A stretch of 10,905 nt of DNA. Origin: a bacterium UBP3_UBA3054. GTDB taxonomy: Bacteria > Auribacterota > UBA3054. Below are positions 1 through 6,530 of the stretch, piece by piece. Below the pieces are notes generated by a model, which was not told where the DNA came from, ran no database searches, and was given only the letters and a program-made list of their open reading frames with translations. The DNA is taken from the NCBI GenBank assembly GCA_002366995.1, contig DFCM01000073.1:1-10905 (forward strand). The letters are read 5' to 3'. Within the stretch, counting starts at the first letter, position 1. Every line of letters begins with the position of its first letter. The translations under genes were made by a program, and so were the position numbers.

Positions 1-19
1 AAATAAAAACTTTTTTCAT
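1..19 (-). CDS. start of a downstream gene, cut by the window edge (possible YnbE-like lipoprotein)
   Basis: An ATG on the minus strand at 19-17 opens a reading frame beginning MKKVFI, which runs off the window after six codons. It lies three bases after the TAG stop of the ydbH-like gene, so it is probably co-transcribed and translationally coupled. The Lys-Lys followed by hydrophobic residues fits the start of a signal peptide. In E. coli, ydbH is followed by the small lipoprotein gene ynbE and then ydbL. By analogy this may be the ynbE counterpart, but six residues cannot show that. No strong Shine-Dalgarno sequence precedes it. Confidence 0.5.
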
Positions 20-22
20 AGC

Positions 23-1576
23 CTATTTGAACTGCTTCGCCAGGTCAAGCAGATCCATCCAGGAAGAATGGAGGTGGACGGGAAGCTTGATATGGCTGTT
101 GTCGTTGGCGCCCTCGAGGTCGAAGGTCACTATCGTCACCTTGTTCTCGTAGGCGAGCTCCACGGAGGCCGTCTTGTAAGGATATTTTTTCAAACGGGAA
201 GCAAGGATGTTCGCGACGTCTTTCCCGTACCCCGCCTCCATGCCCTGCAGGTACGTCTCGGCCTGCCCGAGGGTGAAAGTCCCCTGTTCGTTGGCGTACA
301 GTTTCCCTTTCAGCGCCTTAACGTATTTGCCGAAAACCGCCGTGTGCAGCTCCCCGCTCAATCTTCCGTCCATACGGTTCTGCTTCAGGTCGAAAAGGTC
401 GCAGAAGAGGCCGATGTCGATATCCTGGCTCTTGAGGTCAAGCTCAAGGTACGGCAGATAGGAATCCTGACCCTGGACTTTCCTGGAGGAAATGTCGACG
501 CGGCCGGTGAACTGTCCGCGCATGGTGGAAAGGTAAAGGTTGCTCAAAACAAGGCCGTTCTTCTTCAGGTGAGTCACCGCTTTCGATTCCCTGAACTCTA
601 TCGTGTGCGGCGCCAGGTTCGTTAAGATTATGGCGCTGCAGGAGCAGTCGAAGCCGCCCTTTATGGTGTGGAAAAGCCAGGAGGCCTGGGAGGTGTAGTT
701 GGCCCTTTCGTTTAGGAAATTTTCGGTCTTGAGATCGGCCCTGAGGGTTAGATTGGTGACTATGATCTTCCCCATCATAGCCTCCATGTTTTTGATCCGC
801 ATGGCGAGCTTGGAGCTTATGTTTGTAAACGCCTGGGGAAGATCCTTGGGATAGGCGTTCCTCAAAAGTCTCCAGTCCACGCGGGAGCTGAAATTCATGG
901 TCGACTTCACTTCGTCCATATAGACGGTCCTGCGGTCCATCCCGGCCAGGTCCAATATCTCGCCCGTGCTCTTTCCCTTGCACTCCAACTTCACGATGTT
1001 CCCGTCCAATCCTCCGGTCAAAACAAGCTTTGTGTTCTCGCCTTCAGATGGCATCAAAGTTTCGGAAACGGCCGTGAAAACGGAGCCTGTCAGCGAATAA
1101 TGGCTTCCCTCGTAGGCGTTGGCAAGCCTTCCGGACAATGTGAGCGTAATCTTAGGCTCGTTCAGGCGGACTTTCACGCCGTCAAAGCCGACGTTAAAAA
1201 GGAAAGGCGTCCTTATAAGCTCCTCGTAATTTCTGGGCGAAGAGTCCTCTTCTTCCTTAGAGCTGTCAGCGATCTCGAAGACAGCGTTGGAAACGTAGGC
1301 GTCGATAAAGCAGGCCTGGGGGTCTTTCTCCCTCATTCCCTTGAAGGAATGTATGGTCGCGCCTATGACCGCGTGGTCGGCCGAAAGGAAAAACGCCTCG
1401 TTCGTGTAACTGGCGTTTTTCACCTTGACGCCGGGCGGCCAAAGGTTAAGGGATATCTCCTCTATGGAAAGTCCCGGCACGTTCTTCAGAACGTACATCG
1501 GGTTATGGAAAACAAAGTAGAGCCCGGCGGCAGCCAGCGCGATAAGGATCAGAATAAACAGAAAGAATTTTTTCAT
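23..1576 (-). CDS. YdbH-like / AsmA-family membrane-anchored envelope protein
   Basis: The product is a 517-residue protein anchored by one N-terminal transmembrane segment (about residues 3-23, after MKK). The rest is a long periplasmic region of alternating beta-type hydrophobic residues. The C-terminal part resembles the YdbH family: a 'DGRLSGEL' turn at 403-410, a 'GKLYANEQGTFTLG' stretch at 424-437, a 'YKTASVELAYENK' strand near 467-479 and a final 'IKLPVHLHSSWMDLLDL' near 496-512. YdbH, TamB and YhdP are AsmA-like proteins thought to carry phospholipids from the inner to the outer membrane. This protein is shorter than E. coli YdbH (about 880 residues). I chose the ATG at 1576. The open frame extends upstream to 1669, but that adds an arginine-rich tail lying inside ispE and would bury the membrane anchor. 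The gap to ispE is 10 bases, so the two are probably co-transcribed. Assignment to the AsmA-like superfamily is fairly safe; the YdbH subfamily is inferred from the C-terminal pattern. Confidence 0.7.
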   Translation of the reverse strand: MKKFFLFILILIALAAAGLYFVFHNPMYVLKNVPGLSIEEISLNLWPPGVKVKNASYTNEAFFLSADHAVIGATIHSFKGMREKDPQACFIDAYVSNAVFEIADSSKEEEDSSPRNYEELIRTPFLFNVGFDGVKVRLNEPKITLTLSGRLANAYEGSHYSLTGSVFTAVSETLMPSEGENTKLVLTGGLDGNIVKLECKGKSTGEILDLAGMDRRTVYMDEVKSTMNFSSRVDWRLLRNAYPKDLPQAFTNISSKLAMRIKNMEAMMGKIIVTNLTLRADLKTENFLNERANYTSQASWLFHTIKGGFDCSCSAIILTNLAPHTIEFRESKAVTHLKKNGLVLSNLYLSTMRGQFTGRVDISSRKVQGQDSYLPYLELDLKSQDIDIGLFCDLFDLKQNRMDGRLSGELHTAVFGKYVKALKGKLYANEQGTFTLGQAETYLQGMEAGYGKDVANILASRLKKYPYKTASVELAYENKVTIVTFDLEGANDNSHIKLPVHLHSSWMDLLDLAKQFK

Positions 1577-1586
1577 CTTAAGATGT

Positions 1587-2435
1587 TCATGTGAGCGTTT
1601 TGACCGCGCAGACCGTAAATTCCGGATACGCGTTCCCAATTTTGGAAGCGGCCTCAGCGGCCGCCGCAAGATCTTTGAAAAGCCCGAAGAAAGCGCTGCC
1701 GCTGCCGCTCATGGAGACGTATGGCGTGTAAGTTTCCATCATCTTTCCGACGAGACCGACCTTGGGCTCCAGCTCCGCGGCGGGATCTTTCAGGGCGTTG
1801 CCAAGAGCCGCGCCGACGTCAGTCCAGCTTCCGCTTTCATACGCTTTAAGAAAAGCCTTAGGAGAAAGGGATACCCTTTCTCTTTCATCATACTTGCGGT
1901 AGACCGCCGCGGTCGGCAGACTCTCCTTCGGTTTCACGACCGCGAGGAAAAGCTCCCTCGGCGCAAGCTCCGTTATGACTTCCCCTCTTCCCTTGCAGAG
2001 CGCCGCCGGAGGGCCCAGGAAGAAAGGCACGTCCGAACCTAGGGCAAGCGCCAAAGAAAAAAGCTCTTCCTTTCTCAGCTCAAGCTTCCAGAGCTCGTTG
2101 AGGAAGACCAGCGTTCCGGCCGCGTCGCTGGAACCGCCGCCCAAGCCGGCGCCAGTCGGGATCCTTTTTTTCAGGAGAAGATCGGCGCCCAGCTCCTTCT
2201 TTCCGGCATATTCCCTCAAAAGTTTCGCGCTCTTCATGACAAGGTCGTCCTCGGGATCGGCAGTCGCCGGGATATCCCTCGCGAGGGTGAGCTTCCCGTC
2301 GGAGCGGACCTTCGCTTCCAGTTCGTCGCAAAGCCCTATTCTCTGCATGACGGTCGAGATGGCGTGGAAGCCGCCGGGCAGAAGCCCGTCGACAGAAAGG
2401 AAAAGGTTGACTTTAGCGGGGCAGCAGTAAGGCAT
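1587..2435 (-). CDS. ispE: 4-diphosphocytidyl-2-C-methyl-D-erythritol kinase (IspE)
   Basis: IspE phosphorylates CDP-methylerythritol with ATP in the cytoplasmic MEP pathway to isopentenyl diphosphate. The 282-residue length is normal for the family. The N-terminal 'PAKVNLFL' (6-13) carries the conserved Lys8. The GHMP-kinase glycine-rich loop is 'PTGAGLGGGSSDAA' (93-106). 'GSDVPFFL' (133-140) holds the catalytic Asp135, and the C-terminal GHMP motif is 'MSGSGSAFFGLF' (242-253). The start is fixed by the closeness of Lys8 to the N-terminus, as in other IspE proteins. No Shine-Dalgarno sequence is visible; a U-run from an intrinsic terminator ends 5 bases before the ATG. The ydbH-like gene follows after 10 bases. 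Expression probably depends on read-through of that terminator. Confidence 0.96.
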   Translation of the reverse strand: MPYCCPAKVNLFLSVDGLLPGGFHAISTVMQRIGLCDELEAKVRSDGKLTLARDIPATADPEDDLVMKSAKLLREYAGKKELGADLLLKKRIPTGAGLGGGSSDAAGTLVFLNELWKLELRKEELFSLALALGSDVPFFLGPPAALCKGRGEVITELAPRELFLAVVKPKESLPTAAVYRKYDERERVSLSPKAFLKAYESGSWTDVGAALGNALKDPAAELEPKVGLVGKMMETYTPYVSMSGSGSAFFGLFKDLAAAAEAASKIGNAYPEFTVCAVKTLT

Positions 2436-2440
2436 AAGCT

Positions 2441-2472
2441 AAAAAAAGAAGCCGCGCTTTGAGCACGGCTTC
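2441..2472 (-). terminator. intrinsic terminator of the bS22-like gene, directly before ispE
   Basis: Read on the minus strand, GAAGCCGTGCT pairs with AGCGCGGCTTC around a 3-base loop. This gives an 11-bp stem with one G-U pair. The stem is followed at once by seven T residues (2447-2441). On the plus strand no T-run follows, so it works for minus-strand transcription only. It lies 45 bases after the stop of the small ribosomal gene and ends 5 bases before the ispE ATG. Confidence 0.88.
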
Positions 2473-2517
2473 AAGTATCCTATACTAGCCTATAGGCAGG
2501 CGAACCAAAAACCGGCC

Positions 2518-2607
2518 TTATTTGTTCTTCTGGCGGTTCTTGCGTAAGCGTTTTTTGCGCTTATGCTTGTTCATTTTGGATTTGCGCATCTTGCGTCCAC
2601 AAGGCAT
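2518..2607 (-). CDS. tiny basic ribosomal protein, bS22 / AURKAIP1-COX24 domain type
   Basis: This 29-codon gene is easily missed by gene callers. It encodes a very basic peptide that starts MPCGRKMRKSKMNKH and ends in KRKKRLRKNRQKNK. About two thirds of its residues are Lys, Arg or His. The 'MPCGRK...NKHKRKKRLRKN' pattern is that of bacterial AURKAIP1/COX24-domain proteins. These are related to the C-terminus of mitochondrial small-subunit protein mS38 and to mycobacterial bS22, which bind rRNA in the small ribosomal subunit. An AGGAG Shine-Dalgarno (2619-2615 on the minus strand) sits 7 bases before the ATG. The gene has its own extended -10 promoter upstream and a strong intrinsic terminator downstream. 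Family membership is from recalled pattern, not a search; the gene itself is well supported. Confidence 0.88.
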   Translation of the reverse strand: MPCGRKMRKSKMNKHKRKKRLRKNRQKNK

Positions 2608-2660
2608 AGCTAAACTCCTGTTTGGGTTTTAAGTTTACGTATCAATTTTAGTTAGGGGCT

Positions 2661-2688
2661 ATTATAGCATAATCCCCCTCAAAATCAA
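2661..2688 (-). promoter_or_regulatory. extended -10 promoter for the bS22-like gene
   Basis: On the minus strand the sequence TATGCTATAAT contains a perfect -10 box (TATAAT, 2666-2661) with the extended TGn element just before it. A -35-like TTGATT lies 16 bases upstream (2688-2683). The predicted transcript would start near 2654, giving a leader of about 47 bases before the ATG at 2607. The same TGCTATAAT string occurs upstream of the DUF805 gene and glyQ. The -10 lies within an imperfect inverted repeat (2655-2677). Confidence 0.75.
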
Positions 2689-2695
2689 ACAAGGG

Positions 2696-3574
2696 TCAGC
2701 GGGCGCCTTTGTAGTGGGGCTTGTACTCCCTGTTCCAATTGTATTTCCTCTGGTGGTCGAACCAGATAACGTCAACGTTGCTGTAGCCGTTGATGTTGAG
2801 GAAAAAGCGCACCCGGCTGTAATCCTGGAGGTACTGCTTGGCTATCCCCTGGAGGTTCACCACGCCGGTTTTGCAGTTGACCTTGGCCTTGGCGTTGCCG
2901 GATTTGATGGAGAGCTGCCGGAGGTTTTTGGAGACCTTCATGTTGTTCAGGAAAGTCAGGGCCTGCCAGCGGATCTCGTCATCGTTGAAAGCGAAGGAGG
3001 CGTAGACCGCGTTGGTCTTGGGCTGTATGACCTTGGCCAGGTCGTCGGGATCGATGACGCACTTCATCTTCACGTAATAATTCTTGTTCTGGGAAGCGTT
3101 CACGACCTGCATCCCCAGGTTCTTCTTTCCGGGAAGGATGCCCAGAAGCTGTATGCTGTTGGCTTCCAGCGTCCCTTCGTATACCCCGGTCTCGACTCCC
3201 GGCCAGCTGTTCACGACAACGTAAGTATCCACCGCGTTGGTCTCGGCGTTCACGGCGTAAAGATAATAGCTGCCCTCGTCCCTCAGGTCCCTTGCCACTA
3301 TGGCCTGCATCCCCGCCAGGGAGGAATTCATGTACTGGGGGTTGTCCGTTTCCAAACCCTTGCAGCCCCAGTCCGGATTCGGGTCGGCTTCCGGGAAGTC
3401 CGGCACGTGGAAGGAGCGGCTGCAGATGACGCGCTCGCTGGCGTTGGTGTCGCTGGCGACGTGCACCAGGGCCATATAGACGCCGTCGTTTAGCGGCATT
3501 GCCAGTTCGTATTTGTATCCGAAGGACGCCGCGGCGCAAAGGAGCGCGAAAGAAAACAGATAAATTTTTCTCAT
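2696..3574 (-). CDS. secreted protein of unknown function
   Basis: I do not recognise this 292-residue protein. The N-terminus MRKIYLFSFALLCAAASFG is a typical Sec signal peptide with probable cleavage near residue 19. There is no lipobox and no later membrane segment, so it should be periplasmic or exported. The mature chain has four cysteines (51, 71, 172, 234), which could form two disulfides. It is rich in Asn, Tyr and aromatic beta-type strands. The C-terminus is basic and aromatic (KYNWNREYKPHYKGAR, about 277-292). The start lies 4 bases after the hrpB stop, so it is the last gene of the ligase-queH-hrpB unit. No role in RNA metabolism is implied by that position alone. No clear intrinsic terminator follows it. 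Confidence 0.8.
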   Translation of the reverse strand: MRKIYLFSFALLCAAASFGYKYELAMPLNDGVYMALVHVASDTNASERVICSRSFHVPDFPEADPNPDWGCKGLETDNPQYMNSSLAGMQAIVARDLRDEGSYYLYAVNAETNAVDTYVVVNSWPGVETGVYEGTLEANSIQLLGILPGKKNLGMQVVNASQNKNYYVKMKCVIDPDDLAKVIQPKTNAVYASFAFNDDEIRWQALTFLNNMKVSKNLRQLSIKSGNAKAKVNCKTGVVNLQGIAKQYLQDYSRVRFFLNINGYSNVDVIWFDHQRKYNWNREYKPHYKGAR

Positions 3575-3578
3575 ACTT

Positions 3579-5999
3579 CTATTTTAGCACTTTTTTGGAA
3601 GATTTGAGCCTTTTGTCCCCCAGCGCCGGCTCCTCTGGCCAGTTGTGCTTCGGGTAGCGACCCTTCAGTTCCTTCCTTATCATGGGGTAGGAATTCTTCC
3701 AAAAATTCGCCAGGTCGGAGGTGACCTGGACAGGGCGTCCAGCCGGATTCAGAAGCTCTATTCTCAATTTGACCGCTCCGCCGGCTATGGAAGGATTGTA
3801 GTCCATGCCGTAGAAATCCTGCAGGTAAGAGGAGAGCGTGGGATTATCGGGGTCGCTGTAGTCGATCTTGGCGCTCCTTCCGGACGGCAGCGGCAAAGTC
3901 TTGGGAAAAAGCTTTTCTATTTCCCGGCTTCTCGAGCCCAACCTGCTTTTCAGGGCGGTCAAAAGATCCGCTTCCGCCGCCTGATCGAAAGAATTGAGTC
4001 CGGAAAGCGCAGGCAAAAGCCATTCCCTGGCATCCGTCGCAAGCTGTTCCCTATTGTATGACGGCCAGTCCGAACCTAATTTTACGTGGGCGCACTCCGC
4101 CCTTTCCACAAAAGAGCTGGCGGCATCCGTCCATTTCAAAGGCCTCAGACCTTCCTCCAGGAGTTTTTCCAGAAGAAGCGCGCTTTCCTCTTCACTTCCC
4201 CCCTTCTTCTCCTCGCGCTTTACGGTGATCTCGCCGAGTTTCGTCTCTTTTACGGTCAGCGCTTTTTTTCGCTTCTCTTCCCAAATGATCTTTTCTTGTA
4301 CTGAGAAAAACGAAGCAAAGTCCTCCGTGATCTCAGATAATGTCAGCTCGGCGGCGGAATGGATCTTCGCGTTGCCAGTCTTCCCTTCCAGCGAAGCGGC
4401 CGCGATGTATTCGCATCTGGAGAGCCCGCCCTCGAAAGTCAAAGCGCCGCCTTTGCCGTTTCTCAGCAAAAAGCTCCCGCTTTCCCTTTTCTGCGCTATG
4501 CGATCGGGAAACGCCCAGGAGACGAGACGGCCGGCCGGCATGTTTTTCCTGTCTTCCCCGGCGGCCTTCATGAGCCTTATCAGCCTTTCCGAGGAACGCT
4601 CGGCGGTCTGTGATAATTTTCCCTTCAAAAGCGCTTCCAAGTCTCCCCTGACCATCTCCCCGCTTTCTAATAAAGACGCCAGCCTGGCGGCTTTCCTCAG
4701 CGCTCCCTCAAATTTAGCGCGCAGCAGCATGCTGGCAAGGCGCGGGTGAAGCGGAAGCGCTTCCATCCTTTTCCCCTTCTCCGTCGCTTTGCCGTCAGTA
4801 TCAAGCGCCCCCAAGGAGATCAGCAGTTCCCTGGCCTGATCCATCATTTCTTTTTTCGGGGAGACCGGCCACTTCAGGCGATCATAATTTTTTTCGCCCC
4901 AGACGGCCAGGGAAAGGCAGACGGAACTAAGGTCGGCTCTCGCGATCTCGGGCTCCGCCGCCTGCGGGCGGGAATTCTCCGTGCCTTTTTCCCAAAGCCT
5001 GATGACGCGGCCGGGAGCCGTCCGCCCGGCGCGGCCCGTCCTCTGGGTCACCGTTCCAAGGTCCGAGGAACGCGTCTCCAACCGGTCGATCGCGGAAGCG
5101 GGATCGTAAACGGAAAAACGGCTGAGACCGCTGTCGACCACACAGCGCACGTTGGGAACGGTCAGGCTGCTCTCCGCTATGGCGCTGGATAGGATCACTC
5201 TTCTCCCCTCTCCCGGGAAAAGCACTCTGTCCTGCTCTTCTTTTGTCAGCGACCCGTGCAGCGTCAGGATCTCGACGCCCCCGATAATTCCCAACGCTCT
5301 CCTGGTATTTTCTATTTCCGCCAGTCCGGGGAGAAAAACAAGCACGTCGCCCTCCGCTTCGTTAAGCAAACGTTTCACGGCGCGGGACGCGGCGGCTTCC
5401 AGCTTCTCGCCGTAATTGGGCGGCAGATACCCAATTTCAACAGGGAACATTTTCCCGGGGACGCTGAGCGCTTTGAAAGTGTTGCAGCGCTCCAAAAAAG
5501 AGGGATCCGGCGTGGCGGACATCAGAAGCAGCCTGAGGTCGGGCCTGAAATTTTCCTGAACTTCCATGGTCAAGACAAAGCCAAGATCGTTCTGCAGGCT
5601 GCGTTCGTGAAACTCGTCGAAAATGACGACGGAATAATCCTTGAGTTCCGGGTCGTTCTGGATGATCCTGGTGAAGACGCCGTCCGTGACTATCTCTATC
5701 CTGGTTGATCCGGAAACTTTCGTGTCAAGCTTCGTGCGGTAGCCGACCGTGCCTCCCGGCTCCTCACCAAGATAACTGGACATGATTGAGCAGGCGGCTC
5801 TGGCGGCCAGCCTCCTCGGCTCCAGCATGATTATTTTTTTCGAAACGAAGGGGGCGTCCAGCAGAGCCAATGGAACGAGCGTGGTTTTTCCCACGCCGGG
5901 CGCGGCCTCGAGGAGCGCGTTGGAAACGGACAAAGTTTCCGTCACCTTATCAAGGTGACTGAAGATCGGAAGAGCCTTAAGCTTTTCCGGCCACTTCAT
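3579..5999 (-). CDS. hrpB: ATP-dependent RNA helicase HrpB (DEAH box)
   Basis: HrpB is a DExH-box superfamily 2 helicase; its cellular role is poorly defined even in E. coli. The 806-residue length is normal. The ATPase motifs are in order: Walker A 'APGVGKTT' (33-40), 'EPRRLAAR' (60-67), 'DEFHERS' (128-134, motif II), 'SAT' (161-163, motif III), 'VFLPG' (221-225) and 'QRTGRAGR' (319-326, motif VI). A helicase-associated region follows. The C-terminal HrpB-specific domain includes 'LPSGRSAKIDYSD', 'PTLSSYLQDFYGMDYNP' and 'VQVTSDLANFWKNSYPMIRKELKGRYPKHNWPEEP-like' segments. The ATG follows the queH TGA with no gap, and an AAGGA Shine-Dalgarno lies inside the end of queH, so translation is probably coupled. 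The secreted-protein gene follows after 4 bases. Confidence 0.95.
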   Translation of the reverse strand: MKWPEKLKALPIFSHLDKVTETLSVSNALLEAAPGVGKTTLVPLALLDAPFVSKKIIMLEPRRLAARAACSIMSSYLGEEPGGTVGYRTKLDTKVSGSTRIEIVTDGVFTRIIQNDPELKDYSVVIFDEFHERSLQNDLGFVLTMEVQENFRPDLRLLLMSATPDPSFLERCNTFKALSVPGKMFPVEIGYLPPNYGEKLEAAASRAVKRLLNEAEGDVLVFLPGLAEIENTRRALGIIGGVEILTLHGSLTKEEQDRVLFPGEGRRVILSSAIAESSLTVPNVRCVVDSGLSRFSVYDPASAIDRLETRSSDLGTVTQRTGRAGRTAPGRVIRLWEKGTENSRPQAAEPEIARADLSSVCLSLAVWGEKNYDRLKWPVSPKKEMMDQARELLISLGALDTDGKATEKGKRMEALPLHPRLASMLLRAKFEGALRKAARLASLLESGEMVRGDLEALLKGKLSQTAERSSERLIRLMKAAGEDRKNMPAGRLVSWAFPDRIAQKRESGSFLLRNGKGGALTFEGGLSRCEYIAAASLEGKTGNAKIHSAAELTLSEITEDFASFFSVQEKIIWEEKRKKALTVKETKLGEITVKREEKKGGSEEESALLLEKLLEEGLRPLKWTDAASSFVERAECAHVKLGSDWPSYNREQLATDAREWLLPALSGLNSFDQAAEADLLTALKSRLGSRSREIEKLFPKTLPLPSGRSAKIDYSDPDNPTLSSYLQDFYGMDYNPSIAGGAVKLRIELLNPAGRPVQVTSDLANFWKNSYPMIRKELKGRYPKHNWPEEPALGDKRLKSSKKVLK

Positions 6000-6530
6000 T
6001 CATTCCTTCTCCCTCTGCGACAGGGAAAATTCGCAGCCGCAGTAGTTCTGACGGTAGAGTCCGTATTCTTTAGACAACTCCACGCTGTGCTTGTATCCGT
6101 CCTTTTTCTTGAAATCGAACTTCAAAAAATTGGGAAAAGCTTCCCCCACTTCGAAGAGCGTTTTGGAATTCTTGTAAGGGCTGACGGTAAGGGAAGTGGT
6201 GAATTCCAATCCTCTGGCGGAAGCGAATTCATACGCTCTTTTCAGATTGAAAGCAAAGCAGAGGCGGCAGCGCTCCCCTCCTTCGGGATCGGTTTCGTGG
6301 CCCTTCACCGCTTCCAGCCAAAGCTCATGGTCCCAGTGGTCGCAGACCGCCTCCACGCCCAGGATGCCGGCCAGTTTTTTTACGTTCTCCCAGCGCCTGA
6401 CGAATTCCTCGAAAGGACTGATGTTGGAATTGGAATAAAACAATACAGGCTTTTTCCCGGCGTCAGCCAGAACGTAGCAGCAATGGCTGGCGCACGGTCC
6501 GCAGCAGGTATGCAGAACGCACTTATCCAT
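6000..6530 (-). CDS. queH: epoxyqueuosine reductase QueH
   Basis: QueH (formerly DUF208) reduces epoxyqueuosine to queuosine in tRNA, the last step of queuosine synthesis; it is unrelated in sequence to the cobalamin-dependent QueG. The 176-residue length fits. The family cysteines are present: 'HTCCGPC' (7-13; Cys9, Cys10, Cys13), 'RCRLC' (87-91; Cys88, Cys91) and 'YCGC' (163-166). Family segments 'TTSLTVSPYKN' (111-121) and 'YRQNYCGCEFS' (159-169) are also clear. In the family these cysteines hold a [4Fe-4S] cluster and nearby metal. After the CxxC the usual 'RLE'-type triplet appears as 'NLK', a small departure. The start codon overlaps the end of the ligase gene by 8 bases, and hrpB begins right after the stop. 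Confidence 0.93.
   Translation of the reverse strand: MDKCVLHTCCGPCASHCCYVLADAGKKPVLFYSNSNISPFEEFVRRWENVKKLAGILGVEAVCDHWDHELWLEAVKGHETDPEGGERCRLCFAFNLKRAYEFASARGLEFTTSLTVSPYKNSKTLFEVGEAFPNFLKFDFKKKDGYKHSVELSKEYGLYRQNYCGCEFSLSQREKE

Noticed and set aside
1577..1669. N-terminal extension of the ydbH-like frame by 31 residues
   Set aside because: It lies inside the end of ispE, is rich in Arg and Pro like an out-of-frame reading, and would place a basic tail before a clear membrane anchor starting MKKFF.
2479..2497. CCTATA...TATAGG inverted repeat and the palindrome GCCTATAGGC as a promoter or operator for ispE
   Set aside because: Any transcript begun here would still have to cross the terminator at 2472-2441, and the boxes match consensus poorly. 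It may be chance symmetry.
3645..5708. Several long plus-strand open frames opposite hrpB
   Set aside because: They are shadows of a strongly conserved hrpB gene on the other strand, with low-complexity Ser/Arg/Pro-rich products and no ribosome binding sites.
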